A DNA stretch of 64,000 bases from Magnetovibrio sp. PR-2. GTDB taxonomy: Bacteria > Pseudomonadota > Alphaproteobacteria > Rhodospirillales > Magnetovibrionaceae. How positions within the stretch are numbered: position 1 is the stretch's first letter; each line of letters begins with the position of its first letter. This document shows, one piece after another, positions 8,356 through 18,355 of this stretch. A model generated the notes under the pieces. That model was not told where the DNA came from. It did not search any database and worked only from the letters and a program-made list of their open reading frames with translations. The position numbers and the translations under genes were made by a program. The stretch lies in contig NZ_JBAHUR010000001.1 in assembly GCF_036689815.1 (NCBI RefSeq), positions 397,020-461,019 on the forward strand, written 5' to 3'.

Positions 8356-9369
8356 ATGAGCGTAAAAATCGGAATCAATGGGTTTGGCCGTATGGGCCGT
8401 TTGGTGCTGCGTGCGGGTTGGGCGACCAGTGCAAAGTCGGGGGACGTCCAGTGGCAGCGCATCAACGAAATCGGCACAGATGCCGATGGCGCGGCACACT
8501 TGGTGAACTTTGATTCGGTACACGGGACTTGGGACAACGAAGCCACCCATGACGGCGATAACGTCGTCATTGACGGCCAGTCCATTGCCTACACCTCTAC
8601 CCCTGCAATTGCGGACGGTGGCTGGGGCGATTGCGACATCGTCTTGGAATGCACCGGCAAATTCCGCAAGCCCGAACAGTTGCAAGCTTACTTCGACATG
8701 GGCGTGAAGAAGGTGATCGTTGCGGCCCCTGTGAAAGAGGACGCTCTCAATATCGTTTACGGCATCAACGACGATTTGTACGACGCGGACAAACATCACC
8801 TGTTGACCGCTGCCAGTTGCACCACCAACTGCTTGGCTCCGGTGGTCAAAGTCGTGCACGAAAAAATCGGCATCAAGCATGGCTGCATCACCACCATTCA
8901 CGATGTCACCAACACCCAAGTGGTGGTCGATTTCCCGCACAAAGACAAACGCCGGGCGCGGTCCAGCCTGATGAACTTGGTGCCGACCACGACCGGTTCG
9001 GCCACGGCCATCACGATGATCTATCCGGATTTGAAAGGCAAACTGAACGGCCATGCGGTGCGCGTGCCGCTGTTGAATGCCTCGCTCACGGACTGTGTGT
9101 TTGAGCTGTCCCGCGAAGTGACGGCCCAAGAGGTCAACCAGCTGTTCCGCGATGCCGCCGAAGGTGAGCTGAAAGGCATTTTGGGCCTGGAAGACCGTCC
9201 GCTGGTGTCGACCGATTTTATCAATGATGCCCGTTCGTCCATCGTCGATGGGCCGTCCACCATGGTCATTGACGGCACGCAGTTGAAAGTTTTGGCGTGG
9301 TACGACAACGAATGGGGCTATGTGAACCGCATGTTCGACTTGGCGCTGAAGGTGGCGGGAAGTCTCTAA
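8356..9369 (+). CDS. Glyceraldehyde-3-phosphate dehydrogenase, resembling the ArsJ-associated type
   Basis: 337 residues. NAD-binding start [12 protein letters not shown], catalytic Cys155 in AASCTTNC, and the sugar-phosphate binding regions ASLTDCVFE and WYDNEWGY show a phosphorylating GAPDH. Several features differ from ordinary glycolytic GAPDH and match the form found beside arsJ: the [24 protein letters not shown] region and the HDVTNTQ segment where common enzymes have HAYTNDQ. In arsenate-resistant bacteria that form makes 1-arseno-3-phosphoglycerate for export by ArsJ. No arsJ, arsR or arsC is present within the window, so it may serve in central metabolism here. AGGGG stands ten bases before the ATG. 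Its stop overlaps that of ispE (CTAA). Confidence 0.85.
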   Translation: MSVKIGINGFGRMGRLVLRAGWATSAKSGDVQWQRINEIGTDADGAAHLVNFDSVHGTWDNEATHDGDNVVIDGQSIAYTSTPAIADGGWGDCDIVLECTGKFRKPEQLQAYFDMGVKKVIVAAPVKEDALNIVYGINDDLYDADKHHLLTAASCTTNCLAPVVKVVHEKIGIKHGCITTIHDVTNTQVVVDFPHKDKRRARSSLMNLVPTTTGSATAITMIYPDLKGKLNGHAVRVPLLNASLTDCVFELSREVTAQEVNQLFRDAAEGELKGILGLEDRPLVSTDFINDARSSIVDGPSTMVIDGTQLKVLAWYDNEWGYVNRMFDLALKVAGSL

Positions 9370-10346
9370 AAATCGAGCGTGCTATCAAGCATTTCAGCCG
9401 CTTCACACCACCAATTGGGGTGCATGTGGCTGATTTTTGCGGCCGCCGCAAAGGCGGTCATTTGTGATGTGTACAGCCCAAAGCACGTCGCACCCGAACC
9501 GCTCATGCGGCTCAGTAATATGCCGTCGGTGTTGTCTAAAGCGCTTAAGACATTTTGAATAGCAGGCGATGTTTGTATCGCAGGCGCGCTTAAATCATTG
9601 CGCCGGGTTGAAAGCAGACGGGCCAGATGTTGGGCGTCATTGGGGGGCTCATGAAAACGGTCGGGTCGGCTGAACTCACCTGTGCGGGCCTTAAAAATGT
9701 CCGGCGTGGACACTTGAACACCCGGATTGACCAACACCAGCCAGACGCGGGGCATGTGCGGGGCAAGTTCCAATTTTTCCCCAATGCCACCCATGAACAC
9801 AGGGCGGCTTTCCAAGCACACGGGCACGTCGGCACCCAAGCTCAATCCAATGGTGTTGAGCTTGTGGTGGGCCAGATCGTCGCGCCAAACTTTCAATAAG
9901 GTCGCCATGGCGCGGGCACTGTCGATGTCGGGGGCAACGTCATGCGCGACGGCATGAATGCCTTCGTCGTCCACATGCACCTCCCAATACTGGATCAGGG
10001 CTTTAAGCGTCGCCGCCGCGTCCGCCGAGCCACCACCGATGCCGGACGCGACCGGCAGGTTTTTGATCAAGTGCAAGGCTGCGTGGGGTTTAATGTGACA
10101 CTGTTCGGCCAAGGCGCGTGCGGCTTTTAAGACCAAATTGTCCTCGTCGGCTTTCAGGTCAGCGCCAAAGGGGCCGGAGATGTCCAAGCTTAAACCGTGC
10201 CCGGCGCGGACCTCGACCACGTCGCCGATGTCGGCGAACACGACCAAGCTGTCGAGCTCATGATAGCCGTCGTCACGCTGTCCGGTGACGTGAAGGTAGA
10301 GATTGATTTTCGCCGGGGCGAATTGTCTGAGCACGGCTTTGGTCAT
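9366..10346 (-). CDS. ispE: 4-diphosphocytidyl-2-C-methyl-D-erythritol kinase
   Basis: 326 residues from ATG 10346 ([20 protein letters not shown]). IspE phosphorylates CDP-methylerythritol in the non-mevalonate isoprenoid pathway. The N-terminal [11 protein letters not shown] and the GHMP-kinase ATP loop [17 protein letters not shown] are diagnostic, and a C-terminal GHMP region contains [12 protein letters not shown]. It is slightly longer than the usual 280-300 because of inserts in the middle. It starts 10 bases after the stop of the TPR gene, so the two are probably one operon, an arrangement common in alphaproteobacteria. The 3' end overlaps the GAPDH stop. Confidence 0.95.
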   Translation of the reverse strand: MTKAVLRQFAPAKINLYLHVTGQRDDGYHELDSLVVFADIGDVVEVRAGHGLSLDISGPFGADLKADEDNLVLKAARALAEQCHIKPHAALHLIKNLPVASGIGGGSADAAATLKALIQYWEVHVDDEGIHAVAHDVAPDIDSARAMATLLKVWRDDLAHHKLNTIGLSLGADVPVCLESRPVFMGGIGEKLELAPHMPRVWLVLVNPGVQVSTPDIFKARTGEFSRPDRFHEPPNDAQHLARLLSTRRNDLSAPAIQTSPAIQNVLSALDNTDGILLSRMSGSGATCFGLYTSQMTAFAAAAKISHMHPNWWCEAAEMLDSTLDF

Positions 10347-10356
10347 GGCAGCAGGC

Positions 10357-12066
10357 TCATTTTTGAGAACTGTCCGCCAAGCCCGATTTGAGCTTCTGAT
10401 TGATGATCTTGAGCAGTTTTTCTTCCGGCCCCAAGGTTTTGGCACGTTCCCATTGGAACTTCGCTTCACGGGTGCGGCCCACTTTCCAAAGCGCATCGCC
10501 TAAGTGGTCATTGATCACCGGGTCGCTGGGCCGCAACATGATGGCGCGTTCCAGTTTGCGCACAGCCTGATCATATTTGCCCAAACGATAAAGCCCCCAG
10601 CCCAAGCTGTCGACGATGTAGCCGTCGCGCGGGCGCAGGTCGACGGCCTTTTCGATCATCTTCAGGGCGCGTTTTAAATGCAGCCCCTGATCGATCCACG
10701 AGTAGCTCAAATAGTTCAAAACATCCGGTTGATCGGGGTTGAGCTCCAAGGCCTTCAAGAAATCTTTCTCGGCTTTGGGCCACTGTTTGCTGGCTTCATA
10801 GGCGACACCGCGATTGTAGTACAAGATCCAATGGCGTTTGTTGGTTTTGCCGCTGCGGTCTATGGCATCGGAATAGGCCTCGGCCGCATCCGCGAAGCGT
10901 TCGTTCGAGCGCAAAATGTGACCGAGCTCACCTAACGGCGACGGCAAATCTTTGCGTTCGCGCGCCAAATCTTTGAGCAAGCGGATCGCTTCGCCGTCAC
11001 GCTCTAGCTGTTCTAAGTTCAGGGCTGTGCGCAATTGCGCCATCCACCGGTGTGGAGAAGATTTCGCGATCCCGGCATAAACCGTGTTGGCGAGGGGGTA
11101 GTTTCCAGCTATTTCTAAGGCATCGGCCTTGATCATTTGCGCCCGCGCCAAGTCTTCGCGCAAATAAAGCGCCAAGTTGGACAAAATCAAAGCCTGCGAT
11201 CCGGATGTTTGGGCTTGATAAGCCACCGCGATGCTGAGCAACGCTTCGGCAACGCCGTCTTGCGCGGTTTGAATGTCGAGCTCTGGACGCGTGCCTTTTT
11301 TCATCCGCGCTGTGGCTTGGTCGCGCATGATCAGGCCCACATCGGTGATGGCGTATTTATTGAAAATCTCGCGCGCTTTGGGGTGGTCCTTAGCCCGTTC
11401 GAAATGTTCACCCGTCAACTTCGCCATGCGGTTGGACAAGCCGCCGCCTTTAAGCAGGTTCAAAAAGTGTTTGCGAGCCCGCGGGGCGTTGGCGTTGGCG
11501 TCGAGAATCAAGGCGGCATACATGTGAAACAGCGTCGCCATGCCCTTTTGTTCGTTGAGCGTTTCCAACGCCTTCATGGCACCGTCGATGTCGCGTTGAG
11601 CAAACTTAACCCACGCCAATAAAGGTGGGTTCAAGTGGGGCGACAGACCGCCTTTATCTGTACGGATCAGTGTTTCTGCGCGGGGGTAGTCTTTGTTCTT
11701 GATGGCCTGGATCGACAAAATCAGGTTCGCAAAAGGAACTTTCCCACCGGCTTTTTCCACTGTTTCCAATGCGCGGATGGCGTCGGGAATGCGACCTTCG
11801 CTGAGCGCGAGCAGATAAATCCGCTTATACAGGCCCGGTTGAGCCAAGACCGGATCTTTGGCGGCTTTTCCATAAAAGCCCAAAGCGTCTGCGGTGTTGC
11901 CCAACTGGTCGGCATGGTATCCGGCCAGGTAGTCCCCGCTGGAGGTCTTGAGCCCAGGCGCGTCTTTGGCGCTGGCGGCTGTGACAGCAAGGGTGAGACA
12001 TGTGCCCAGAAGAAGCGTTCTTCCAAGCTGGCGAAGAGATTGATTTGAAACGTGTAAAGCGGACAT
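10357..12066 (-). CDS. Secreted TPR-repeat protein, upstream of ispE
   Basis: About 569 residues from ATG 12066, where a signal peptide begins (SLRQLGRTLLLGTCLTLAVT with cleavage after ASA). A longer start at 12102 would put 12 residues before the signal and is less likely. The mature protein is almost wholly helical with tetratricopeptide repeats; the last third has clear TPR text (HWILYYNRGVAYEASKQ, AEKDFLKALELNPDQPDVLN, YDQAVRKLERAIMLRPSDP). TPR proteins are scaffolds, here in the periplasm or at the outer membrane. Its constant pairing with ispE in related bacteria is known from experience, but no function follows from it. Confidence 0.85.
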   Translation of the reverse strand: MSALHVSNQSLRQLGRTLLLGTCLTLAVTAASAKDAPGLKTSSGDYLAGYHADQLGNTADALGFYGKAAKDPVLAQPGLYKRIYLLALSEGRIPDAIRALETVEKAGGKVPFANLILSIQAIKNKDYPRAETLIRTDKGGLSPHLNPPLLAWVKFAQRDIDGAMKALETLNEQKGMATLFHMYAALILDANANAPRARKHFLNLLKGGGLSNRMAKLTGEHFERAKDHPKAREIFNKYAITDVGLIMRDQATARMKKGTRPELDIQTAQDGVAEALLSIAVAYQAQTSGSQALILSNLALYLREDLARAQMIKADALEIAGNYPLANTVYAGIAKSSPHRWMAQLRTALNLEQLERDGEAIRLLKDLARERKDLPSPLGELGHILRSNERFADAAEAYSDAIDRSGKTNKRHWILYYNRGVAYEASKQWPKAEKDFLKALELNPDQPDVLNYLSYSWIDQGLHLKRALKMIEKAVDLRPRDGYIVDSLGWGLYRLGKYDQAVRKLERAIMLRPSDPVINDHLGDALWKVGRTREAKFQWERAKTLGPEEKLLKIINQKLKSGLADSSQK

Positions 12067-12113
12067 GAAGGGGAGTGTAGCCCCCTCATGCCCAGGCCGC
12101 AATAACGTGTTGA

Positions 12114-13754
12114 TTACATATTCGGGTAGTTCGGCCCGCCCGCACCTTCCGGCGTGGTCCAGACGATGTTTTGCGTCGGGTCTTTGATGTCGCAGGTTTT
12201 ACAGTGCACGCAGTTTTGTGCGTTGATCTGTAAACGTTGATCGCCTTTATTTTCGCCCTCTTCGATTTCCACGTATTCGTAGACACCGGCGGGGCAGAAG
12301 CGTTGCTCGGGCCCGTCGAATTTGGCGAGGTTCGTCGCCACCGGGACGCTGTCATCTTTCAGCGTTAAGTGGCACGGCTGGTCTTCTTCGTGGTTGGTGT
12401 TGGAAATAAAGACCGAGCTCAGCTTATCAAACGTGATGACACCGTCGGGTTTGGGATAGTCGATCTTCGGCATGCTGTCTGCCGGTTTGAGCTGATCGTG
12501 GTCGGTGTGGTTTTTGAACGTCCACGGTGCGCGGCCTGCAAACAGATACGTGTCGAGGGCGGAATACGCGATGCCGGTCCAAAGTCCCTTGTGGAACGAC
12601 GGGCGGATGTTGCGGGACTTATATAGTTCTTTCCACAGCCACGATTTTTTCAAGCTGTCGGAATAGCCCGTCAATTCAGCCGGAGCTTCTTCGCCCCAGC
12701 TCGCCACAATGGCGTCGGCGCATTCCATGGCGGACTTCATCGCCGTGTGCGACCCTTTGATGCGCGGCACGTTCATGAACCCAGCCGACGCACCGATCAG
12801 CGCACCGCCCGGGAAGGTCAATTTCGGGATGGATTGGAAGCCACCTTCGTTCAGTGCGCGCGCACCGTAAGCCACGCGGCGACCGCCTTCAAAGGTCGGT
12901 TTGATGGCCGGGTGAGTTTTGAAGCGCTGCATTTCGTCGAACGGAGACAGATGCGGATTGGCGTAATCCAAGCCCACAATGAAGCCCACGGACACCAAGT
13001 TGTCGCCCAGGTGATACAAGAACGCCCCGCCGTAAACGTCAGAGGTCAGCGGCCAGCCCACGGAGTGCACGACCTTGCCCGGCACGTGCTTTTCAGGATC
13101 GATTTCCCAAAGTTCTTTGATGCCCACACCGTACGTTTGCGGCTGAACGCCGTCTCGCAGGTTGAAGTGGTCCATCAATTGTTGGCTGAGCGATCCGCGA
13201 CAGCCTTCGGCAAACAGGGTGTATTTGGCGTGCAGCTCAACGCCCGGTTCGAAGTTCGGACCTTCTTCACCGGCCATGGTGCGGCCCATGTCGCCGGTGG
13301 CGACACCTTTGACGGAGCCGTCGTCGTTGAACAAGACTTCAGATGCGGCAAAGCCTGGGAAGACTTCGATTTCCAAAGCTTCGGCCTGCTCACCCAACCA
13401 ACGGGTGACTTCGCCCAGGGACACCACGAAGTTGCCGTGGTTGTTCATTTGCGGCGGGGTCGGCAATTTGTAAGACCCGGTTTTGGTCAAAAACAGGAAT
13501 TGGTCTTCGGTGACGGGGGTGTTGAGGGGCGCGCCCAGCTCTTTCCAATCGGGGAACAGCTCGTTCAAGGCGATGGGATCGACCACAGCACCCGATAAGA
13601 TGTGCGCACCGACTTCTGAGCCTTTTTCCAGGACGCATACGGCGATCTCTTTGCCGTGTTCGGCGGCTTGTTTTTTGATGCGAATGGCCGCAGACAGACC
13701 TGCCGGTCCGCCACCAACAACCACAACATCAAATTCCATAGATTCCCGTTCCAT
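12114..13754 (-). CDS. Electron transfer flavoprotein-ubiquinone oxidoreductase
   Basis: 546 residues from ATG 13754 ([20 protein letters not shown]), the usual start in bacteria, with AGGAG 13 bases upstream. The enzyme takes electrons from reduced ETF and passes them to ubiquinone at the inner membrane. Seen: the FAD Rossmann motif GGGPAGLS, a second FAD segment near the middle ([24 protein letters not shown]) and the C-terminal 4Fe-4S ligands in [13 protein letters not shown], with a further Cys earlier (FCPAGVYEY). It completes the path from methylsuccinyl-CoA and acyl-CoA dehydrogenases via EtfAB, which are encoded at 27.8-34.6 kb. The upstream region shared with the divergent glycosylase holds several TGCGAAA/TTTTGCA half-sites. 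Confidence 0.95.
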   Translation of the reverse strand: MERESMEFDVVVVGGGPAGLSAAIRIKKQAAEHGKEIAVCVLEKGSEVGAHILSGAVVDPIALNELFPDWKELGAPLNTPVTEDQFLFLTKTGSYKLPTPPQMNNHGNFVVSLGEVTRWLGEQAEALEIEVFPGFAASEVLFNDDGSVKGVATGDMGRTMAGEEGPNFEPGVELHAKYTLFAEGCRGSLSQQLMDHFNLRDGVQPQTYGVGIKELWEIDPEKHVPGKVVHSVGWPLTSDVYGGAFLYHLGDNLVSVGFIVGLDYANPHLSPFDEMQRFKTHPAIKPTFEGGRRVAYGARALNEGGFQSIPKLTFPGGALIGASAGFMNVPRIKGSHTAMKSAMECADAIVASWGEEAPAELTGYSDSLKKSWLWKELYKSRNIRPSFHKGLWTGIAYSALDTYLFAGRAPWTFKNHTDHDQLKPADSMPKIDYPKPDGVITFDKLSSVFISNTNHEEDQPCHLTLKDDSVPVATNLAKFDGPEQRFCPAGVYEYVEIEEGENKGDQRLQINAQNCVHCKTCDIKDPTQNIVWTTPEGAGGPNYPNM

Positions 13755-13802
13755 GAGATCGGCGCTCCTGTTCAACCCTGTTTATTTTGATCTAACGCCC
13801 GC

Positions 13803-13882
13803 TTTTTGCGGATCGAAGGGCAAAATTAAACCCCATTCCGGGTTTTGCTGCAACTGCGAAATAAAGTTTTTGCACTGCACAA
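13803..13882. promoter_or_regulatory. Cluster of TTTTGC/TGCGAAA half-sites upstream of ETF-QO
   Basis: Half-sites seen: TTTTTGCG 13803-13810, TTTTGC 13843-13848, TGCGAAA 13855-13861, TTTTTGCA 13867-13874 and TGCACAA 13876-13882. They lie between ETF-QO and the uracil-DNA glycosylase, and resemble the cleaner palindromes found upstream of etfBA, the cobalamin adenosyltransferase and ccr/ecm. Regulator binding is inferred only. Confidence 0.35.
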
Positions 13883-13920
13883 CTCTTTCGTTTTTAAAAT
13901 TCAATGATAATGTGGCGTCC

Positions 13921-14790
13921 ATGGACGCTTTCGAAGACAGCTTGAACCACCCCGCCGATGTGCTGTCCTGGTATTTAGATGCCGGGGTAGACGAAGCCGT
14001 GGGTGAAGAACCCATTGACCGTTACGGCCTGATCAAAGCGGCTCAAGCCAAGCGCGAGGCCGACGCCAAGGCCATGTTGGCTGAAGCGCAAACCCAGCAT
14101 GATGAGCAGGCGGGGAAATCTCCGGCTGCTGCCAAATCCGGCCCGACACCGATCCGCCCGGCGGACACGGGTGTGGGCGAAGAGGCCTTGAAATCCGCCG
14201 TAGAGCTGGCGGGCGCGGCCAAAGATATGGATGCCCTGCGCGAAGCCTTGGAAGGCTTTGACGGCTGTCCTTTGAAAAAAACGGCCATGAACTTGGTGTT
14301 TGGCGACGGCAATCCCGAAGCCAAAGTTGTGCTGGTCGGCGAAGCGCCGGGGGCGGACGAAGACCGCCAAGGCCTGCCGTTTGTGGGGGGCAGCGGTCAG
14401 CTCTTGGACAAGATGCTGGGCTCCATCGGTTTGGACCGCTCGCAGGTCTTTATTTCCAACACGGTGTTTTGGCGCCCGCCCGGCAACCGCAGCCCGAACC
14501 CAGGAGAGATTGCCGTGTGTCTGCCGTTTGTGGAACGCATGGTCGAACTCATTGACCCGGCTGTGCTGATCACCATCGGCGGCCCCGCGACCCATTCATT
14601 GTTGGCGCAACAAGGCAGTGTGTCACGTTTGCGCGGGCGTTGGTTTACCTACGAAACCCCACGCATGTCCCACCCCATCGCCGCCACGGCGATCTATCAT
14701 CCGGAATATCTCATCACCACGCCGGCCCAAAAACGCCAAGCCTGGGGGGATTTGTTGGGGATCAAGGCGAAGCTGGCGGAAATCGGCTAA
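13921..14790 (+). CDS. Uracil-DNA glycosylase, family 4-like, with two cluster cysteines missing
   Basis: 289 residues from ATG 13921. The N-terminal 90 residues are Ala/Glu rich and not conserved. The catalytic half carries the family 4 motif 1 (LVGEAPGADEDRQGLPFVG) and the later ITIGGPATHSLL and YHPEYL. It would remove uracil from DNA. Family 4 enzymes such as the Thermus one hold a 4Fe-4S cluster through four Cys. Here only the second and fourth positions are Cys (DGCPL, IAVCLPF); the first is F in GFDGC and the third is W in FWRPPGNR. I recall this variant as common in alphaproteobacteria, so it is probably functional without a normal cluster. Confidence 0.85.
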   Translation: MDAFEDSLNHPADVLSWYLDAGVDEAVGEEPIDRYGLIKAAQAKREADAKAMLAEAQTQHDEQAGKSPAAAKSGPTPIRPADTGVGEEALKSAVELAGAAKDMDALREALEGFDGCPLKKTAMNLVFGDGNPEAKVVLVGEAPGADEDRQGLPFVGGSGQLLDKMLGSIGLDRSQVFISNTVFWRPPGNRSPNPGEIAVCLPFVERMVELIDPAVLITIGGPATHSLLAQQGSVSRLRGRWFTYETPRMSHPIAATAIYHPEYLITTPAQKRQAWGDLLGIKAKLAEIG

Positions 14791-14878
14791 TGCCTTCATG
14801 GATGGCCATATGCAACCACAGTTGCCAGATATACCCTCGTGACGTATAAGATTTATCAATATTTTGGGGCGATGATGG

Positions 14879-14894
14879 ATACCCAGTCGGGTAT
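14879..14894 (+). other. Small hairpin between the glycosylase and slt
   Basis: ATACCC (14879-14884) and GGGTAT (14889-14894) pair around AGTC; pyrimidine-rich CGTTCTTCTTTT follows. It could be a weak terminator for the upstream gene or chance. Confidence 0.25.
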
Positions 14895-14955
14895 TCGTTC
14901 TTCTTTTGCATTGAGCGAAGCCCAAACGTGTAACGCTTGAGGAGCGGTTGAATTG

Positions 14956-16776
14956 ATGGCCTTCAAACCGTGGATGCGCGCAACTCTGTTTGCGGCTGGC
15001 GTGATAACTGCGTCGGTCTTTTCGCTCACCCCCACAAATGCCCAAGAACAACTCGCCGCTTTGAGCGTGCCGGACGTGAAGCCAGAGGCCGTCACGCTGC
15101 CCCATGTGTTGAGCACCGCCGACGCTGATCTTTATAAAAAGATTTTCAAAGTCCAAGAAAAAGGCCAATGGCGCACCGCCGACAAGCTGATCAAGCAGCT
15201 GTCCGACAAAGCGCTCATGGGCCATGTTCTGGCGCAGCGCTATTTGCACCCGACCAAGTATCGCTCCAAATACAAAGAGCTCAAAAACTGGATGGCCAGT
15301 TACAACGACCATCATTATGCCCAGCGCATTTATAAGCTGGCCTTGAAGCGCCGTCCGAAAAACTGGAAATATCCGGCCAAGCCCGAAACAGGTCGGGCTT
15401 TGTACAAAGCCCCCACCTCGGCGGCCAAGGTCGACAAACCCAACCGCAAATGGTTGAAGCGTTCCCAACGCCGCCGCGTGGCGACACTGAAGCACATGCT
15501 CAAAAGCTATCTGCGCAAGGGCCATACTTTGTCGGCCAAACGCTTGTTACAATCTGCTGAGGTCAAACGTCTGTTCGACAGTTACAACATGGACTGGGCC
15601 CGCGCGCGTCTGGCGAAGGGCTACTTCATGGACGGGCGGGATGATTGGGCCGTTGAGTGGGCGGAACGCGCGGCCAAGCGGTCGGGCAAGTATCTGCCCA
15701 GCACACACTGGATTGCAGGCTTGGCGCATTGGCGCTTGGGCAATATGGAAAAATCCGCCGAACATTTTGAGCTGTCGGCCAAGTTCGATACGTCCAGCTG
15801 GACCCATTCGGCCAGCGCCTTTTGGGCGGCGCGGGCGTACTTGATCAACCGCCAGCCTGAAAAGGTTATGCGCTTGTTGGAAAATGCAGCGGAACATCCG
15901 CGCACGTTCTACGGCATGTTGGCGAACAAGCTGTTGGGCCAAGACCCTGAATTCAACTGGGCCATTCCGCCCATGGCAGGCACCGAGGTTCAAGACCTGA
16001 TGGCACACCCAGGCGGCAAGCGCGCCTTGGCGTTGTTGCAGATCGGTCAAAACACCTTGGCCGAAAAAGAAATGCGCCAGACCGCACGCTTGGCGCCGCG
16101 TGCATTGGCCACGGGCATGCTGGCCATTGCGGCGAATACGGGTATGGCGGAACTGACCATGCGTTTGGACGCCATGCTGTATCCCAGCGGGGGCGGTTTT
16201 GACGGCGCGTCTTATCCGTTGCCGTCTTGGCAGCCCGCCGACGGCTTTAAGATAGACCGCGCCTTGATTTATGCGCTGGTCCGTCAAGAATCGCGCTTTA
16301 ACCCCAAAGCCAAATCCGGCGCAGGCGCGCGCGGTTTGATGCAGTTGATGCCGGGCACGGCGAGTTTTGTGGCGCGGGATCGCACGTATCGTTGGAACAA
16401 GCGCTCTAAATTGTTTGAGCCGGAATTGAACCTGAAGCTTGGCCAGCGTTACATCGGCATGTTGCTGGGCGACAACAAAATCAAAAACGATTTGTTTTTG
16501 ATGGCGGCGGCTTGGAATGGCGGACCGGGGAACTTGAACAAATGGCGTCGGCGCGTGAATAACATGGGCGACAGCTTGTTTTTCATCGAAAGCCTGCCGT
16601 CGCGCGAAACCCGCATCTTTATCGAACGCGTGCTCACCAACTTGTGGATTTACCGCAACCGTTTGGGCCAAGACGCACCGTCTCTGGACGCGGTCGCCGC
16701 CGGTAAATGGCCGAGCTATTCCCCCCAAGGCCAAGAGGCCAAAGCCGACACCCAAGAGGTTGCCGCAAATGAGTAA
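14956..16776 (+). CDS. Soluble lytic murein transglycosylase
   Basis: About 606 residues. A signal peptide opens the protein (cleavage after TNAQ or nearby). The middle is an alpha-superhelical U-shaped domain typical of Slt70-type enzymes, with repeated WA.R/WRLGN-like helices. The C-terminal SLT domain holds the catalytic Glu445 (LVRQESRFNP), then GARGLMQLMPGTA and AAWNGGPGN. It cleaves the MurNAc-GlcNAc bond to 1,6-anhydro products in the periplasm. GAGGAG lies before the ATG at 14956; a TTG three bases earlier is an alternative start. The gene overlaps moaB by 8 bases, so the two are translated together. Confidence 0.93.
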   Translation: MAFKPWMRATLFAAGVITASVFSLTPTNAQEQLAALSVPDVKPEAVTLPHVLSTADADLYKKIFKVQEKGQWRTADKLIKQLSDKALMGHVLAQRYLHPTKYRSKYKELKNWMASYNDHHYAQRIYKLALKRRPKNWKYPAKPETGRALYKAPTSAAKVDKPNRKWLKRSQRRRVATLKHMLKSYLRKGHTLSAKRLLQSAEVKRLFDSYNMDWARARLAKGYFMDGRDDWAVEWAERAAKRSGKYLPSTHWIAGLAHWRLGNMEKSAEHFELSAKFDTSSWTHSASAFWAARAYLINRQPEKVMRLLENAAEHPRTFYGMLANKLLGQDPEFNWAIPPMAGTEVQDLMAHPGGKRALALLQIGQNTLAEKEMRQTARLAPRALATGMLAIAANTGMAELTMRLDAMLYPSGGGFDGASYPLPSWQPADGFKIDRALIYALVRQESRFNPKAKSGAGARGLMQLMPGTASFVARDRTYRWNKRSKLFEPELNLKLGQRYIGMLLGDNKIKNDLFLMAAAWNGGPGNLNKWRRRVNNMGDSLFFIESLPSRETRIFIERVLTNLWIYRNRLGQDAPSLDAVAAGKWPSYSPQGQEAKADTQEVAANE

Positions 16777-17305
16777 AATTGAAGGTGAACGTGCATTCTT
16801 GCCCGTCAAGATCGCGGTTGTGACCGTATCCGATACCCGCACCCTGGCCGACGATAAGTCCGGCGACACCTTGGTCGCGCGCATCGAAGCTGCAGATCAC
16901 ATTGTCGCCGCGCGTGAAATCGTCAAAGACGACGTGCCGACGCTGGTGGAGCTGTTGGGCGGCTGGATCGCGGATGACAACATTGACGTGGTCATCGCCA
17001 CGGGCGGAACGGGCTTAACGGGCCGCGATGTGACACCGGAAGCTTTTGCTCAAGTCTGCGAAAAAGAAATCCCGGGCTTTGGTGAGCTGTTCCGCTGGAT
17101 CAGCTATCAAAAAATCAAAACCTCCACCATTCAATCCCGCGCGACCGCAGGCTTGGCTAACGGCACATACTTGTTCGCCTTACCGGGCTCCACGGGGGCG
17201 TGCAAGGATGCGTGGGACGATATCTTGGTGCACCAACTGGATGCGCGCACACGCCCGTGCAACATGGTCGAATTGATGCCGCGTTTGAAAGAGCATCTGG
17301 TTTAA
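16769..17305 (+). CDS. moaB: Molybdenum cofactor biosynthesis protein B
   Basis: 178 residues from ATG 16769, which lies inside the end of the lytic transglycosylase gene. MoaB/MogA-fold proteins adenylylate molybdopterin. Seen: the opening VAVVTVSDTRT-like KIAVVTVSDTRTLADDKSGD, the central IATGGTGLTGRDVTPEA loop and the late LFALPGSTGACKDAWDDI, all typical. It would act in making the molybdopterin of enzymes such as formate dehydrogenase, whose gamma subunit is encoded at 62.3 kb. It converges on the DUF6765 gene with six bases between stops. Confidence 0.93.
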   Translation: MSKIEGERAFLPVKIAVVTVSDTRTLADDKSGDTLVARIEAADHIVAAREIVKDDVPTLVELLGGWIADDNIDVVIATGGTGLTGRDVTPEAFAQVCEKEIPGFGELFRWISYQKIKTSTIQSRATAGLANGTYLFALPGSTGACKDAWDDILVHQLDARTRPCNMVELMPRLKEHLV

Positions 17306-17311
17306 GCGGAC

Positions 17312-18349
17312 TTATCCCGCACAAATCCCATACTTCGGCAAGATGTCATCAATGACCGTCAGGCGGTGTTCCTTGGCGGCATCGTGGAACATTTTCCAAT
17401 CGCTGGTGAGAAAATCAGGCTGGAATACCGGACGTTCTTTGCCGGAATCGTGACTGCCTGTAATTCCTGTCGCGATGTGTTTCCATGAGTCCACGCCTTT
17501 GGGGATGTAGTCCAGGTCTTCAGCACCAAAGCCGAAATGGTCTTTTTTTACAGCGTCAATCCACTCTTGATGTCGTTCTTCAGCGTTGTCTGACCGAATA
17601 GCGCCCAGCATGTCGTAGATTTGCTCTTTGTGCTTGGGCTTCAGACCTGCGCGGTCTGGGTCGTACCCATCGTTGAGGTATCCTCGAAAGACTTTGCATA
17701 ACTCATCAGCGGCTTCGGTAAAATCGCCTAAATTGTCGCGTTCTATAATATCATCCAGGCCGTTCTTATATGACCATGCATTGAAGGGAATATCAGGATT
17801 GCTCAGGGCTTGCCCGTGCCCCAGTGACAAAAGAGCTTCGTTTGCGTCAAAGATCATTTCATCTTCACCTTTGAGTTCATCGACTTTGTTGACGTCATGA
17901 ACGATTCCGGCAAAACCCTGGTGTGCCCAGGTATCAACATAAACATGTGCTGTGATACCCAGGCGATGCAATGCGTATGGCTTGTGTTTGTCTTGGATGC
18001 AGGCGCGGACCATATCTTGCGCAACGTGACTATTGGGGCGACAAATGATTTTGTGAACAAATGAACCGTTCGGGTTGGAGCCTGCTGGCAGTCCACCGTT
18101 GCCCGGGAGAAAGTGGAATGGGATCCAGACTAAGTGATTGCCGAAGTCATTAAGGTGTTTAAGGGTCAGGGTTTTGTTGGCCGTAGAAATACGGCTGTAA
18201 AAGATTCGATCTTGAAACTCTAAAACACCAGCATTCGTCGCGTCATCAACATACTGTGCACTATAGGCAATGGTATTGGCTGCTTGGTGCGAAAACCCGC
18301 TCAAGCGGGCAACCACATAGGTAACCCCGTGATGAAAGTCGATTTGCAT
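17312..18349 (-). CDS. DUF6765 family protein (histidine-rich, possibly metal-binding)
   Basis: 345 residues. The start MQIDFHHGVTYVVARLSGF and the phrase AYSAQYVDDATN match what I recall of DUF6765, a family of unknown function. The central HRLGITAHVYVDTWAHQGF, with three His and one Asp, looks like the metal-binding helix pair of zinc-dependent phospholipase C-like proteins, so a metal-dependent hydrolase is possible but unproven. No signal peptide is seen. GGAG eight bases before the ATG is a good ribosome site but can pair with an upstream GTCTCC. Base composition is less GC-rich than its neighbours, so recent gain is possible. Confidence 0.7.
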   Translation of the reverse strand: MQIDFHHGVTYVVARLSGFSHQAANTIAYSAQYVDDATNAGVLEFQDRIFYSRISTANKTLTLKHLNDFGNHLVWIPFHFLPGNGGLPAGSNPNGSFVHKIICRPNSHVAQDMVRACIQDKHKPYALHRLGITAHVYVDTWAHQGFAGIVHDVNKVDELKGEDEMIFDANEALLSLGHGQALSNPDIPFNAWSYKNGLDDIIERDNLGDFTEAADELCKVFRGYLNDGYDPDRAGLKPKHKEQIYDMLGAIRSDNAEERHQEWIDAVKKDHFGFGAEDLDYIPKGVDSWKHIATGITGSHDSGKERPVFQPDFLTSDWKMFHDAAKEHRLTVIDDILPKYGICAG

Positions 18350-18355
18350 GACCGC

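Noticed and set aside
15547-16884. Long open frame antisense to the lytic transglycosylase
   Set aside because: Shadow of a well-supported gene; composition and lack of motifs argue against it.
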